This document shows, piece after piece, positions 16,031 through 24,391 of a stretch of 64,000 nt of DNA (positions are counted from its first letter, which is position 1; the number at the start of each line of letters is the position of its first letter). The stretch is taken from assembly GCA_024280855.1 (NCBI GenBank), contig JAJRPG010000102.1, positions 36,104-100,103 of the forward strand, given 5' to 3'. The stretch is from Planctomycetota bacterium. Its GTDB lineage: Bacteria > Planctomycetota > Phycisphaerae > UBA1845. The position numbers and the translations under genes were made by a program. Under the pieces are notes generated by a model. The model was not told the origin of the DNA. It did not search any database and saw only the letters and a program-made list of their open reading frames with translations.

Positions 16031-18391
16031 ATGCGTCGAGTACTTCTTATTAGCCTAGTGTGTCTGCCACTGTGCGGCTGTGGTGTGATTGATGTTTTGT
16101 TTCCGGGTTTATTCGACCAGAAAAATGGCGATACGGGGGCGGTCGGGCTGAAGCAATTCGAGTCCGAGGAGGAGTTGGTTACATATTTTGGCGGACAGGC
16201 TGAGTCGCGCGGTAATCAGATGGCTAGTTTCGATGGTTTTAGATTGTTCGCGGAAGCGGGCGAAGTGGCCGCTGGCGCTGATGATTCCTTCGATGCTGCC
16301 GCGCCACCGTCGGCTACGACTGATGGGGGCGGAGCAGGCGGTAGCGAAAGAGCCGAAGGCGATGAGTCTAGCTTTTCCCAGACGACCGAGCAGGAAGAAG
16401 GCGTGTCGGAAGCGGACGTGGTAAAGACGGACGGCGAATATCTCTACGTCATGGGCGGTGAGTCGCTGAAAATTATTCGGGCTGTGCCTTCGCAAGAACT
16501 AGCTCTTCTTTCCGAGGTTCCTTTGGAAGGCTTTGGGCGGGAAATTTATCTGCATGGCGACATCGTCGTGGCACTGACGGAAACGTTCGGTGGTTTCATT
16601 GCCGTTGATGGGCCGTTTATTTTCGCCGATGATGGAATGGCTGTGGACGGGGGTAGCTCTAGTGGTATTTCGGGTAGTGAAGATGCTGTTGCGCCACCGC
16701 CTGAAGATGTGACGGTTGATGAAGCCAACGACGAAAACGGTATTGATATAGATGGCAGAGACACGGAGGACGATGAGTTTTTCGAGTCAGACCTTGAGCT
16801 GAGTTTTTCGCCGGAAATTAGTTTTGAAAAACCGACAAGTCGTGTCACAATAATTGACATAGCTGACCGTTCAAATCCGCAGGTGATTTCCTCAACGTCG
16901 TTTGATGGTTCGACTTTGGATAGTCGGATGATTGACGGCGTGCTGCACTTGGTCTTAGCCAATTATCAAAATACTTACATTCGCATACTGCCAGCCATTG
17001 GCACGCCCGAATTTGATCCGAGCGTGCTGGAGACTGATGAATTTCTACCGCAATTTGAGACGACCGATGCGGAGGGTGTTGCATCTGGCGGCCAGACTGT
17101 TTCCTGGGACAATATGTTTCGGCCCCAAGACCCGGACGGCTTTGGTATTGTGACTGTGGTTAGTCTGGACGTCGATGCGGGTGGTAGTTTTACCACGGTA
17201 GGCATCGTCGCGGAGCCTGGCTTGGTTTATTCATCTCGTGAAGCGTTATACATTACGGATACTAATTTTGATTTTTTCGGTAACACGCGCGAGATGACGG
17301 ACGTGTACAAGTTGGCGTATTCAGGCCGAGGTGTGTCGCCGGCGGCGGTGGGTAGCGTGCCGGGTCGAATTCTCAATCAGTATTCGATGGGTGAGTACGA
17401 AGGGTTTCTTCGAGTGGCGACGACGGTCGGGCCAACGTTTAGTGGGTTTGATCGAACAGATTCCATGAATCAGGTTTATGTGTTACAGCAGCAAGATGAA
17501 ACGTTGTCCGTGGTGGGTAGCGTGGGCGGTCTTGCGCCGCGTGAAACGATTCAGTCGGCTCGCTTTATTGGTGATCGTGGTTATGTGGTTACGTTCGAGC
17601 AAATCGATCCGTTGTTTACGCTTGATCTTTCTGACCCGACGAATCCGAGGGTGATGGGCGAGCTTAAAGTGCCTGGTTTTTCGACGTTTTTAGTGCCTAT
17701 GGATCAGGATCATATCTTAGCTGTGGGTCAGTATATTCCGGAAGAAAATTTTGGTAGCCGAGGTGTTCAGTTATCGATTTTCGATGTGACCGATTTTTCT
17801 AATCCTACGTTGCTACACAACGTGATTCTTGGTGAAGATACTGGCGCGTATTCTGAGGCATTGTTTAACCCCAAGGCGTTTACTTACTTCGCTGAAGAAG
17901 GATTGGTCGCGCTGCCTCTTTCGATTTTCGATCAACCAATATTCTTTGAGCCAGGGGAAGATTTTGATGTTGACTTTGATGAGAATGATTTGGACGATAG
18001 CGTTATGATTGCGCCCGTGCTGGAGGGCGATGGTGATGCGACGACTGCTCAGGTAGTAGACGAAACGCCGCCATCCGATGAGCCATCAAGTGATATTGTT
18101 TCGCCCGAAGAAAATGTCAACGACGAAGGGTTTGATGGCTTAGTCGTATTTAGCGTGTCTGTTCAAGATGGTTTCAGCGAGCTTGGCCGATTGAGTACGC
18201 GATTCGAAGATGCAGGATTTTTCTTTAACTCGTTTACGCGTGGCATTTTTATAGACGACAGCGTGTACGCCGTGACCGATGTTGGCGTGCGAGAAGCGTT
18301 GGTGGAAGACCCGGCTACGGTTACGCGGGAGTTGCTGTTGCGTGAGGTGAAAGTGGAAGAGTTAGATCCAGAGGGTCGATTAATTCCCTAA
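16031..18391 (+). CDS. beta-propeller lipoprotein (PF09826-like)
   Basis: A 786-residue exported lipoprotein. The ATG at 16031 follows GGGGGAG and gives a signal ending in the lipobox LCGC. After a linker, the segment QEEGVSEADVVKTDGEYLYV is the hallmark opening of the secreted C-terminal beta-propeller family known from archaea and various bacteria. Repeated strand-turn units with DLSDPTNPRV and DVTDFSNPTL style motifs (one per blade) follow. Acidic, Asp/Glu-rich inserts at about 215-265 and 640-705 interrupt the blades. Substrate and partners are unknown; it probably faces the cell surface or periplasm. Its stop overlaps the convergent phosphoesterase-GH114 gene by 4 bp. Confidence 0.85.
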   Translation: MRRVLLISLVCLPLCGCGVIDVLFPGLFDQKNGDTGAVGLKQFESEEELVTYFGGQAESRGNQMASFDGFRLFAEAGEVAAGADDSFDAAAPPSATTDGGGAGGSERAEGDESSFSQTTEQEEGVSEADVVKTDGEYLYVMGGESLKIIRAVPSQELALLSEVPLEGFGREIYLHGDIVVALTETFGGFIAVDGPFIFADDGMAVDGGSSSGISGSEDAVAPPPEDVTVDEANDENGIDIDGRDTEDDEFFESDLELSFSPEISFEKPTSRVTIIDIADRSNPQVISSTSFDGSTLDSRMIDGVLHLVLANYQNTYIRILPAIGTPEFDPSVLETDEFLPQFETTDAEGVASGGQTVSWDNMFRPQDPDGFGIVTVVSLDVDAGGSFTTVGIVAEPGLVYSSREALYITDTNFDFFGNTREMTDVYKLAYSGRGVSPAAVGSVPGRILNQYSMGEYEGFLRVATTVGPTFSGFDRTDSMNQVYVLQQQDETLSVVGSVGGLAPRETIQSARFIGDRGYVVTFEQIDPLFTLDLSDPTNPRVMGELKVPGFSTFLVPMDQDHILAVGQYIPEENFGSRGVQLSIFDVTDFSNPTLLHNVILGEDTGAYSEALFNPKAFTYFAEEGLVALPLSIFDQPIFFEPGEDFDVDFDENDLDDSVMIAPVLEGDGDATTAQVVDETPPSDEPSSDIVSPEENVNDEGFDGLVVFSVSVQDGFSELGRLSTRFEDAGFFFNSFTRGIFIDDSVYAVTDVGVREALVEDPATVTRELLLREVKVEELDPEGRLIP

Positions 18392-20199
18392 GGTTCGCAG
18401 CTAAATCGGAACGAGTCGTCCAGGTCCAGCGGCAGTACCAGTGTGCGCAGAGAGTCGTTCAAAGCTGAGGCGCACAGGCTGTCTCTTGTGGCTGTATCGT
18501 TAACGAATGAGTCTGCATACTCTGCGTTGAACACGGCTTTGTTCGCGTTTATGAATGGTTGCAAGGTTTCGCATTCGTCAAACTCGTGGCACTGTTCATT
18601 GACTGCGAAATCGTAGTAGTCGACGAGCTCGGAGATTTGGTCGAGATCGTTTTTTAAGCCGACGGAAAGACCACGTTCGTGAGCCGCGTTAGCGATGAAG
18701 CGATTGAAGGCTAATTGGTCAGATGCCGTGAGATCGAATCCGCTGTTGTTTTGATAGCCATCCATGTTGTCAGGCTCGACGCCATCGCAACCACGAGATA
18801 CAGCTACGTCTAAACGTGCGAGCATGATGCGCTGGATATTGCTGGACCGGATGTCTAGCCATCGCTCATCGGCGAATTGGCTTAGCGCATTCCCCAGCTC
18901 TTCTGCTAGGAATTCACTGGCGTCGTCTCGAAAATCTTCAAATGTGCCAGCAGAAAAATAGCAGATGACGCTTCGGCCTTGAGCTTGAAGTGCTGTAATT
19001 GTAGCCTCTGGCGCGTCGAACAAATCAATGTCGTATACATCTACCGAGTAGGCTGTGTTGATGTCGCTACTTGCGTTTGGCTGAAGCTGCCATTGCCAGG
19101 TTTTCTCGATGTCCAGGCGTAGCCAATTTCCCTCTGTGATGGGGGCTACGTTGGGATCGAGCGTTGTTGTCGTGGTATTGTCATTTGGAGAGTCTGGACT
19201 GTTGATCGTGAAAGTATCAATCACTGCGCCGTCTACATTAATAAATGAAACTTCAAGTCGATCATCGAAGGCGTCAACCCGCACCGCGCCGTAATTATCT
19301 GCGTAGCGCACAACGCTGCCTTCAACCGGCGTATCCACAAAGCCATGTATGTCTACACCACCTAATCCATTGACAATATATATCACGCCTTCACGTTCGA
19401 TGCGTTCATAAATATGGTCGTCTCCTGACAGCACTAAATCAAACCCCCAATCTGCCCAAGGCCATTGCATGTGTGCGCCGTCTCCAATGTGATTAGCTCC
19501 AGACGAATATGGAGGATTGTGGAAGTAGGCGATCTTGAATGTCGCATCTGAAGCTGCAGCTGCTTCACGTACCCAATCTCCTTGGACTGAATCTGCGGCG
19601 GTGCCGTCTGGTTCACAATCTTTAATACTATGTATCGAAAATAAATGAATCGGCCCTTGGCGATAGTCGTAATAGCGTTCGTTGTTTGTGTTGTCGCTAG
19701 GTAAAGTAAAGTATCGCAGATAGTCATCTAGGCCCGCAGGGTCGTCGCAAGTGTCACCCCAATCATGGTCGCCAGGTGTGGGGAAAAATCGGTTTTCCGT
19801 TGCGCCTGGTCCAAGTAGTCCCTGGTAGTTGCCAATAAACTCTTGAAAGTATTGGCCTACACTAAGTTCCAGGGCGTCGAAAGTTCCTCTAAAAGCGCCA
19901 TCACTATAATCGTTGTCGCCCACCGTAGCTATGAAGTTGGGATTCCAACTTTTAATTAAATCCGCTACCTCTTTGCTATTATCATCATCATCGCCGTAAT
20001 CGCCGATGACACCAAAAACCATCTTGGCGGTCGTATCAACATCGGTGTTGCCGTCGTCATTACTGCCGTCGTCGCTACCTGTGTTACTTGTAGTGCATCC
20101 GCTACCAGCTAGAAGCTGGATAGCCAATACTACGATCAAGCTAAAGGTGCTTAGCCTTGGATGCATACCAATTGTAGTTGACAGTGTGTTTTGAATCAT
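18388..20199 (-). CDS. lipoprotein fusing a calcineurin-like phosphoesterase and a GH114 glycosidase domain
   Basis: A 603-residue two-domain protein. The ATG at 20197-20199 lies nine bases after GGAGG; a TTG three codons earlier touches that box and is less likely. The signal ends in the lipobox AGSGC. Residues about 45-320 are a metallophosphoesterase: GDYG, then VGDNDY, PGDHDW, YFHNPPY and SGDDHIYER supply the metal ligands. Residues about 355-600 are a TIM-barrel of the GH114 endo-alpha-1,4-polygalactosaminidase family: WQWQLQP, YDIDLFDAP, VICYFSAGTFE, DGVEPDNMDGY and NAEYADSF. Together they could strip phosphate or phosphodiester groups and cut a galactosamine-containing polymer outside the cell. 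The coupling is inference; each domain is clear. Confidence 0.87.
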   Translation of the reverse strand: MIQNTLSTTIGMHPRLSTFSLIVVLAIQLLAGSGCTTSNTGSDDGSNDDGNTDVDTTAKMVFGVIGDYGDDDDNSKEVADLIKSWNPNFIATVGDNDYSDGAFRGTFDALELSVGQYFQEFIGNYQGLLGPGATENRFFPTPGDHDWGDTCDDPAGLDDYLRYFTLPSDNTNNERYYDYRQGPIHLFSIHSIKDCEPDGTAADSVQGDWVREAAAASDATFKIAYFHNPPYSSGANHIGDGAHMQWPWADWGFDLVLSGDDHIYERIEREGVIYIVNGLGGVDIHGFVDTPVEGSVVRYADNYGAVRVDAFDDRLEVSFINVDGAVIDTFTINSPDSPNDNTTTTTLDPNVAPITEGNWLRLDIEKTWQWQLQPNASSDINTAYSVDVYDIDLFDAPEATITALQAQGRSVICYFSAGTFEDFRDDASEFLAEELGNALSQFADERWLDIRSSNIQRIMLARLDVAVSRGCDGVEPDNMDGYQNNSGFDLTASDQLAFNRFIANAAHERGLSVGLKNDLDQISELVDYYDFAVNEQCHEFDECETLQPFINANKAVFNAEYADSFVNDTATRDSLCASALNDSLRTLVLPLDLDDSFRFSCEP

Positions 20200-20575
20200 T
20201 TTGCTCAACCTCCAGCCATGTATTTTTTATCTACAGATGCCCAATGACAATCTAGCATAATCTGACAAATATAGAAATATACTGGAATCCGGCAGTGTAT
20301 ACGAATAAGTGGTTGATGACGTAAATTGTAATAGTTAGAGGCTGTAGATGATTTGCAAGACGGATCAAGTGGGATGATGCGTTTATCAAAATATTCCCGG
20401 GCTTAGGGCACGCTTTTCCAATGAACCGCGCTGAGGAGTTAATGAAAGCCTTAGAGTTTGGAATGCTGCGGAATCTTGCAATTATAGCGAATACTGTCAC
20501 CGGGCATAACGAATCTGGATGTTCCAGGATAGCTTTCATAAAATCTACGTTGCGTATAGCCTAGAGACGGTGACT
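20200..20575. other. intergenic region between the GH114 fusion gene and tRNA-Arg
   Basis: The ribosome binding site (GGAGG) of the fusion gene lies at its left end. The rest has one 95-codon minus-strand frame without binding site or recognisable protein character, which I take as spurious. Nothing else is seen. Confidence 0.4.
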
Positions 20576-20649
20576 GCGCTCGTAGCTCAGTAGGATAGAG
20601 CACCGGTTTCCTAAACCGGGGGTCGTGGGTTCGAATCCCCCCGGGCGCA
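20576..20649 (+). tRNA. tRNA-Arg (anticodon CCU)
   Basis: A complete cloverleaf of 74 bases. The acceptor stem pairs gcgctcg (20576-20582) with cgggcgc (20642-20648), followed by discriminator A. The D stem is gctc/gagc. The anticodon stem ccggt/accgg encloses ttcctaa, giving anticodon CCU, which reads AGG. The T arm is gtggg-ttcgaat-ccccc with one T-C mismatch at the second pair. CCA is not encoded. Confidence 0.93.
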
Positions 20650-20708
20650 ATTAATGGAACGCGGATGCGTTTTTGGTTCTTTGCGAATCTAGGTGTGTGA
20701 TTTAATGG

Positions 20709-21128
20709 CTATTGTCCGGTGTATCCAGCTTGCAACTTGGCGTAATCGTTTAGCGTGATGTTGGCGTCGTTGTCAACGTCGAAGCAAGGGCACGGGCCTG
20801 CGGCGATGCCGCCTTCGGGGCCTAGTAGGCAGGAGATGAATGTCTCGTGGTCGTTTTGGTTTATCAGGCCATCGTTATTGCAATCGGTGGCGGCGATACC
20901 AAACCAAAACCCGCCGGCTAGCTCGTACATTCCGCCAGTCATGACGGCTGCATCGTGTTGGCCATTTGTGCCAGACAGCTCGTAGTTGCCGCCGACGCTG
21001 CGCATTATGCCTCCGCCGTCGATGGTGTGTCGAGAGATTTGGAAATTGGGTTCACCGGCTGAGGCTAGTAGCGTCAGCGAAGCTAAGGTCATCCATGTCT
21101 TAGCTACTATATGTTTAGTTATTTTCAT
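20709..21128 (-). CDS. exported dockerin-like protein with a GGG(Y)xLSG repeat region
   Basis: A 139-residue protein. ATG at 21126-21128 has GAGG nine bases upstream and opens a signal peptide (TWMTLASLTLLASA). Residues about 30-75 carry the planctomycete motif TIDGGGIMRSVGGNYELSGTNGQ and YELAGGFWFG. The C-terminal 60 residues hold two Ca-binding-loop-like repeats, DCNNDGLINQNDHETF and DVDNDANITLNDYAKL, in dockerin type I arrangement. Many such secreted proteins exist in Phycisphaerae; the partner cohesin and role are unknown. It precedes the fibre-like gene in reading direction reversed, 93 bp away on the same strand. Confidence 0.8.
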   Translation of the reverse strand: MKITKHIVAKTWMTLASLTLLASAGEPNFQISRHTIDGGGIMRSVGGNYELSGTNGQHDAAVMTGGMYELAGGFWFGIAATDCNNDGLINQNDHETFISCLLGPEGGIAAGPCPCFDVDNDANITLNDYAKLQAGYTGQ

Positions 21129-21220
21129 TGTTTCATGCCTCGTCAATTCATAGTGTCAAGCGTATGACATACGGTTTCGGCGATTTCCAAAACGAACTGT
21201 GCAACTTACACTAACCTCAG

Positions 21221-23533
21221 CTATCGTACAGACACGGTAGATTCCGTTGATTGAAGGCAATTTTGTTGTGCTTCCAACTGCTCCTCAATGTTTGTAATCG
21301 CTGTCATCATGGCTACCAGCTTGGCATTTGTGGCGGCTAGCTGATTCGACAGTTGGGTGTTCTCTGCGGCTAGTGCGGTTTGTCGCATGTGTTGAGCCTC
21401 GATGCGCTTTTGCTGTCGCTCAAGAATGATTTTGGGTTCGTGCCCATCAAGACCAATAGCTACATTGACCAGGCTATAGATGTCGTTGGTAGAATCTGAC
21501 CACGCGCGACCGAGCGTTCGGCCAAGATGTTTCAGTTGAAACTTTTCAGGGGAGATAGCTATTGCCGTGCCATCTTCTTTACCTGAAGGTATGATGTAAT
21601 CTCCGGCGTGAACAGTACCGTGAACGACTACCGGAAGTTGTCCCATGAAGCCTACGGTGACAAAGTTGTCTTCGTCTTCCTTTTCTGGCACATTGCCGAT
21701 GACAACGGGGGCACGAGATATAGCCATGATTTGCTCAGCACCTTCGGTTTTCAAGCTGACTTTTCCACCGTGAACGCCGACGATTTGTCCAAATTGGAAA
21801 CGATCAGATGGATTGAGTTTCGGTAGCCATTCGGCGTAGTCTGCGCCTTTGGAACCGTAGGTCACGCCTTCGTCTTTGCATCGCTTGATAACATCTTGCT
21901 TTAGGGAAGTTACAGCTATGCTTACCGGGTCTAGTTGTATGAAGTCGCTGTTACCTGTTTCAATGGCCCAGCAATAAAGGGCGTCGAGTTCCAGACTCGT
22001 AGGCAAATCAAAGACGATGGAAGGGTTTCCGAAAGTGATCGGTGGGGCGAGGATCGACGGTAATGCTCCGCCACTAAATGACAGTGAAGGTAGTGTCCCT
22101 CTGGTGAACGTAGCAGTCGGTAAAGCGCCATCATCAAAGCGCAAAGATGGAAGCGATCCTGCATTCAATCTGACGGTTGGAAATGAACCGCGGTTGAAGG
22201 TTACAGAAGGTAGAGAGCCATCGTTAAATGTGGCTGATGGTGAGGAGCCCGCAGACCATGAAAATCCCGTCATGACACTGACGCCGAGAAGCGTGGTTGT
22301 CGTAGCGGTGAAGTTTGGTAGTGAACCATCATTAAATGTTAATGAAGGCAACGATCCGCTACTAAAAAACAAGGATGGTAAAGCTCCGTTGGTTACTGAT
22401 AGAGAGGGTAATGAGCCTCGGGTAAAAGTTGCTGTTGGTAAAGCACCTGCGCTGAACGAGAGCGATGGCAATGTTCCTCGATTTAGTATTGCTGTCGGTA
22501 ACGAACCAGGGGAAAACCAGTTTGGATTATAAGAGATATCCGGGTCAATGGTTACGCCGATATTGGGAATAGGTGGTGGGATGACCCAGTCACCACTCTC
22601 CAAGTCGAAACCTTCAATTCTACCAGTTACAATGTCTTGGCCATTGAGAAATGTTATGAAATTGTTGTCTCTGTTCGTGCTGTTATTACCGAGTCTAATA
22701 GCGATTCCGTCTGCAGACGGGCCTCCTGTGCTATCAAATAGGGCGATATGGTTTCCGTGTTCAAAACCTTGGCCTTGCACTTTTAATAGGCTGATGGCTC
22801 TACCATTGACGGATAGTAATGTATTACCGGCGACACCATTTACTGATACCATCGTCCCCGATGATGAGCCGTCTATATCCAGCATTGGGTCGCCTACACC
22901 AGTGACTGACAGGACTGTTGCAGCAGTGAAATCTGTCACGTCGAGCTTTGCGCTTGGACGGTTAGTTCCAATGCCAACGTCGCCTTGACTCGTGGCAATC
23001 AGGCCGCTTCTGTCACCCACCTGGAGCAGATTTCTGGTCGTGCCGTCGATATGAACATATGCTTCAGGGTTCGTTGTGCCAATACCGACATCGCCATTTT
23101 CATCAACGAAAATGCCGCGTGTCTGAGCTGCATAGGGTGTCATGGTAATGGCGTCGCGCGGGGCGAGTACGGTGTATACGCCAGCGCCAGTCGGGCAGCT
23201 AACGGCAACTTCCAGCCAGCGCGGTTCACCGTCAAAGACGTTTGCGCCGAAGTCAAGTTGAGCTGTGAAGAGGCCTTGGCTAACCTGAATAGCTGGTTGA
23301 TTGCCGATGCCGCCATCAAAAGTGAGAGTCGGGCCTACCTGCTGGGCGGGGGTGACGCTGGTTTCGTGTTGCCAGAGAGTGAACTCAAAATCGCACAAGT
23401 CCGAAACCGGGACGCCGCTTGATTTCAATTGGCCTTGATAGGTGAATAGGGCGGAAGCTATATTCGCTCCGATAGCGGCTTGCGCGGTTAGCAAGGCTAT
23501 GCCAAGCATGAGTGTTATGACTGTTTTTTTCAT
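21221..23533 (-). CDS. exported fibre-like protein with decapeptide repeats and a G2-type C-terminal domain
   Basis: A 770-residue protein. ATG at 23531-23533 follows AGGAG by eight bases; the signal is ITLMLGIALLTAQAAIGA. Residues 20-140 are a strand-rich domain (FTYQGQLKSSGVPVS) common at the start of planctomycete fibre-like proteins. Residues 145-180 have NGDVGIGTTNP and QGDVGIGTNRP motifs known from phage tail-fibre and S74-type proteins. Residues about 340-493 are roughly 15 tandem copies of a 10-residue unit. Then comes SKGADYAEWLPK and the GQIVGV...APVVIGN region resembling the peptidase_G2/intramolecular chaperone domain, and a C-terminal coiled coil (RQQKRIEAQHMRQ). Probably a trimeric surface fibre that may self-cleave; that is inference from the family. 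Confidence 0.78.
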   Translation of the reverse strand: MKKTVITLMLGIALLTAQAAIGANIASALFTYQGQLKSSGVPVSDLCDFEFTLWQHETSVTPAQQVGPTLTFDGGIGNQPAIQVSQGLFTAQLDFGANVFDGEPRWLEVAVSCPTGAGVYTVLAPRDAITMTPYAAQTRGIFVDENGDVGIGTTNPEAYVHIDGTTRNLLQVGDRSGLIATSQGDVGIGTNRPSAKLDVTDFTAATVLSVTGVGDPMLDIDGSSSGTMVSVNGVAGNTLLSVNGRAISLLKVQGQGFEHGNHIALFDSTGGPSADGIAIRLGNNSTNRDNNFITFLNGQDIVTGRIEGFDLESGDWVIPPPIPNIGVTIDPDISYNPNWFSPGSLPTAILNRGTLPSLSFSAGALPTATFTRGSLPSLSVTNGALPSLFFSSGSLPSLTFNDGSLPNFTATTTTLLGVSVMTGFSWSAGSSPSATFNDGSLPSVTFNRGSFPTVRLNAGSLPSLRFDDGALPTATFTRGTLPSLSFSGGALPSILAPPITFGNPSIVFDLPTSLELDALYCWAIETGNSDFIQLDPVSIAVTSLKQDVIKRCKDEGVTYGSKGADYAEWLPKLNPSDRFQFGQIVGVHGGKVSLKTEGAEQIMAISRAPVVIGNVPEKEDEDNFVTVGFMGQLPVVVHGTVHAGDYIIPSGKEDGTAIAISPEKFQLKHLGRTLGRAWSDSTNDIYSLVNVAIGLDGHEPKIILERQQKRIEAQHMRQTALAAENTQLSNQLAATNAKLVAMMTAITNIEEQLEAQQNCLQSTESTVSVR
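22053..22515 (-). repeat. tandem 30-bp coding repeat, about 15 units
   Basis: Within the fibre-like gene, units of ten codons encode F-x-x-G-(S/T/A)-L-P-(S/T)-(L/A/V)-x. Examples are FTRGSLPSLS, FNDGSLPSVT, FSAGALPTAT and FNRGSFPTVR. Units 8 and 9 are degraded (ATTTTLLGVS, and a 16-residue unit with WSAGSSPSAT). The regular G-x-L-P turn every ten residues predicts a beta-solenoid or a rod in which each unit is one strand and one turn. Copies differ at the DNA level, so the array is not a recent expansion throughout. Confidence 0.88.
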
Positions 23534-23809
23534 GATGCTTTCTCCTCTTCCGTTTCTAGCTGGCAACTTCTAATCACTTGGCCGATCGGGCCTTGGCTAA
23601 ATCAGCCATTTTCTCAACCCTTGGCCGATAATCACGGCGTTTTGGGCGAGAGTGCGATGATTATTCCCCTCCACTTCCGACATCTGCTATGATGTATTGA
23701 TGGTGTGGGCCAGAGTGCATCGCGGCACTAAGCTCGCTACCTACAGGGGAACGCGTAGATCGGGTTGTGATCCCCTCATTTATTTGAAAGTTTTTTTCGG
23801 AATGCAGGC

Positions 23810-24391
23810 ATGGACTCTCCACAAAACCAAGTCACGCACGCACTAGCCAATCTTGTGGACGGTCGCAAAGAGGCTGCGGATGAGCTTCTTGCTCTGGTCT
23901 ACGACGAATTGCGGTCGCTAGCGTCTGCGCATTTGCGCGATGAGCGTAAAGGGCATACGCTGCAACCCACGGCGCTGGTACATGAGGCCTACCTGCGGCT
24001 GGTTGGTCAAACCGAGGTGAACTGGCAATCGAAGGCGCATTTTTTCGCGGTGGCTGCGACGGCTATTCGGCGTGTCTTGGTCGATCATGCGCGGCGAACC
24101 AACGCGGCTAAGCGGGGAGGAGACTGTCAGCGGACAGCTATCGAACATGTTGACTTATCAACCGGAACGGAAAATGTTGATCTAGCTGGCTTGGATGATG
24201 CGCTTGATCTGTTAGCGAAGACCGATGAGCGAAAAAGTCGCGTTGTCGAGTTACGCTATTTCGCCGGGCTAAGCATACCTGAGACGGCTGAGGTCATTGG
24301 TGTTTCTCATGCTACGATCGAGCGAGACTGGCGCGTGGCCCGTGCCTGGCTATTTAACGAACTCAAACGAGACGATCATCATGGAAGCTGA
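23810..24391 (+). CDS. ECF-type RNA polymerase sigma factor (planctomycete type)
   Basis: A 193-residue sigma factor with only regions 2 and 4, of the PF07638 type abundant in Planctomycetes. Region 2 is seen as ELRSLASAHLRDERKGHTLQPTALVHEAYLRLV and, further on, FAVAATAIRRVLVDHARR (named here in parts). Region 4 carries ELRYFAGLSIPETAEVIGVSHATIERDW, the helix-turn-helix for the -35 element. No anti-sigma factor is adjacent; instead the kinase gene overlaps its last 11 bp in another frame, which implies translational coupling. In this group of sigma factors, control by the linked kinase is thought likely. It should direct a small regulon in response to that kinase. Confidence 0.93.
   Translation: MDSPQNQVTHALANLVDGRKEAADELLALVYDELRSLASAHLRDERKGHTLQPTALVHEAYLRLVGQTEVNWQSKAHFFAVAATAIRRVLVDHARRTNAAKRGGDCQRTAIEHVDLSTGTENVDLAGLDDALDLLAKTDERKSRVVELRYFAGLSIPETAEVIGVSHATIERDWRVARAWLFNELKRDDHHGS

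Noticed and set aside
20252..20539. 95-codon minus-strand frame between the GH114 fusion and the tRNA
   Set aside because: No binding site and no conserved features.
22053..22515. CRISPR-like array
   Set aside because: The 30-bp period is in-frame coding sequence without unique spacers; no cas genes are in the window.
22017..22532. 171-codon open frame on the plus strand with regular repeats
   Set aside because: It is antisense to the decapeptide repeat of the fibre-like gene; the repeat periodicity keeps the opposite frame open.
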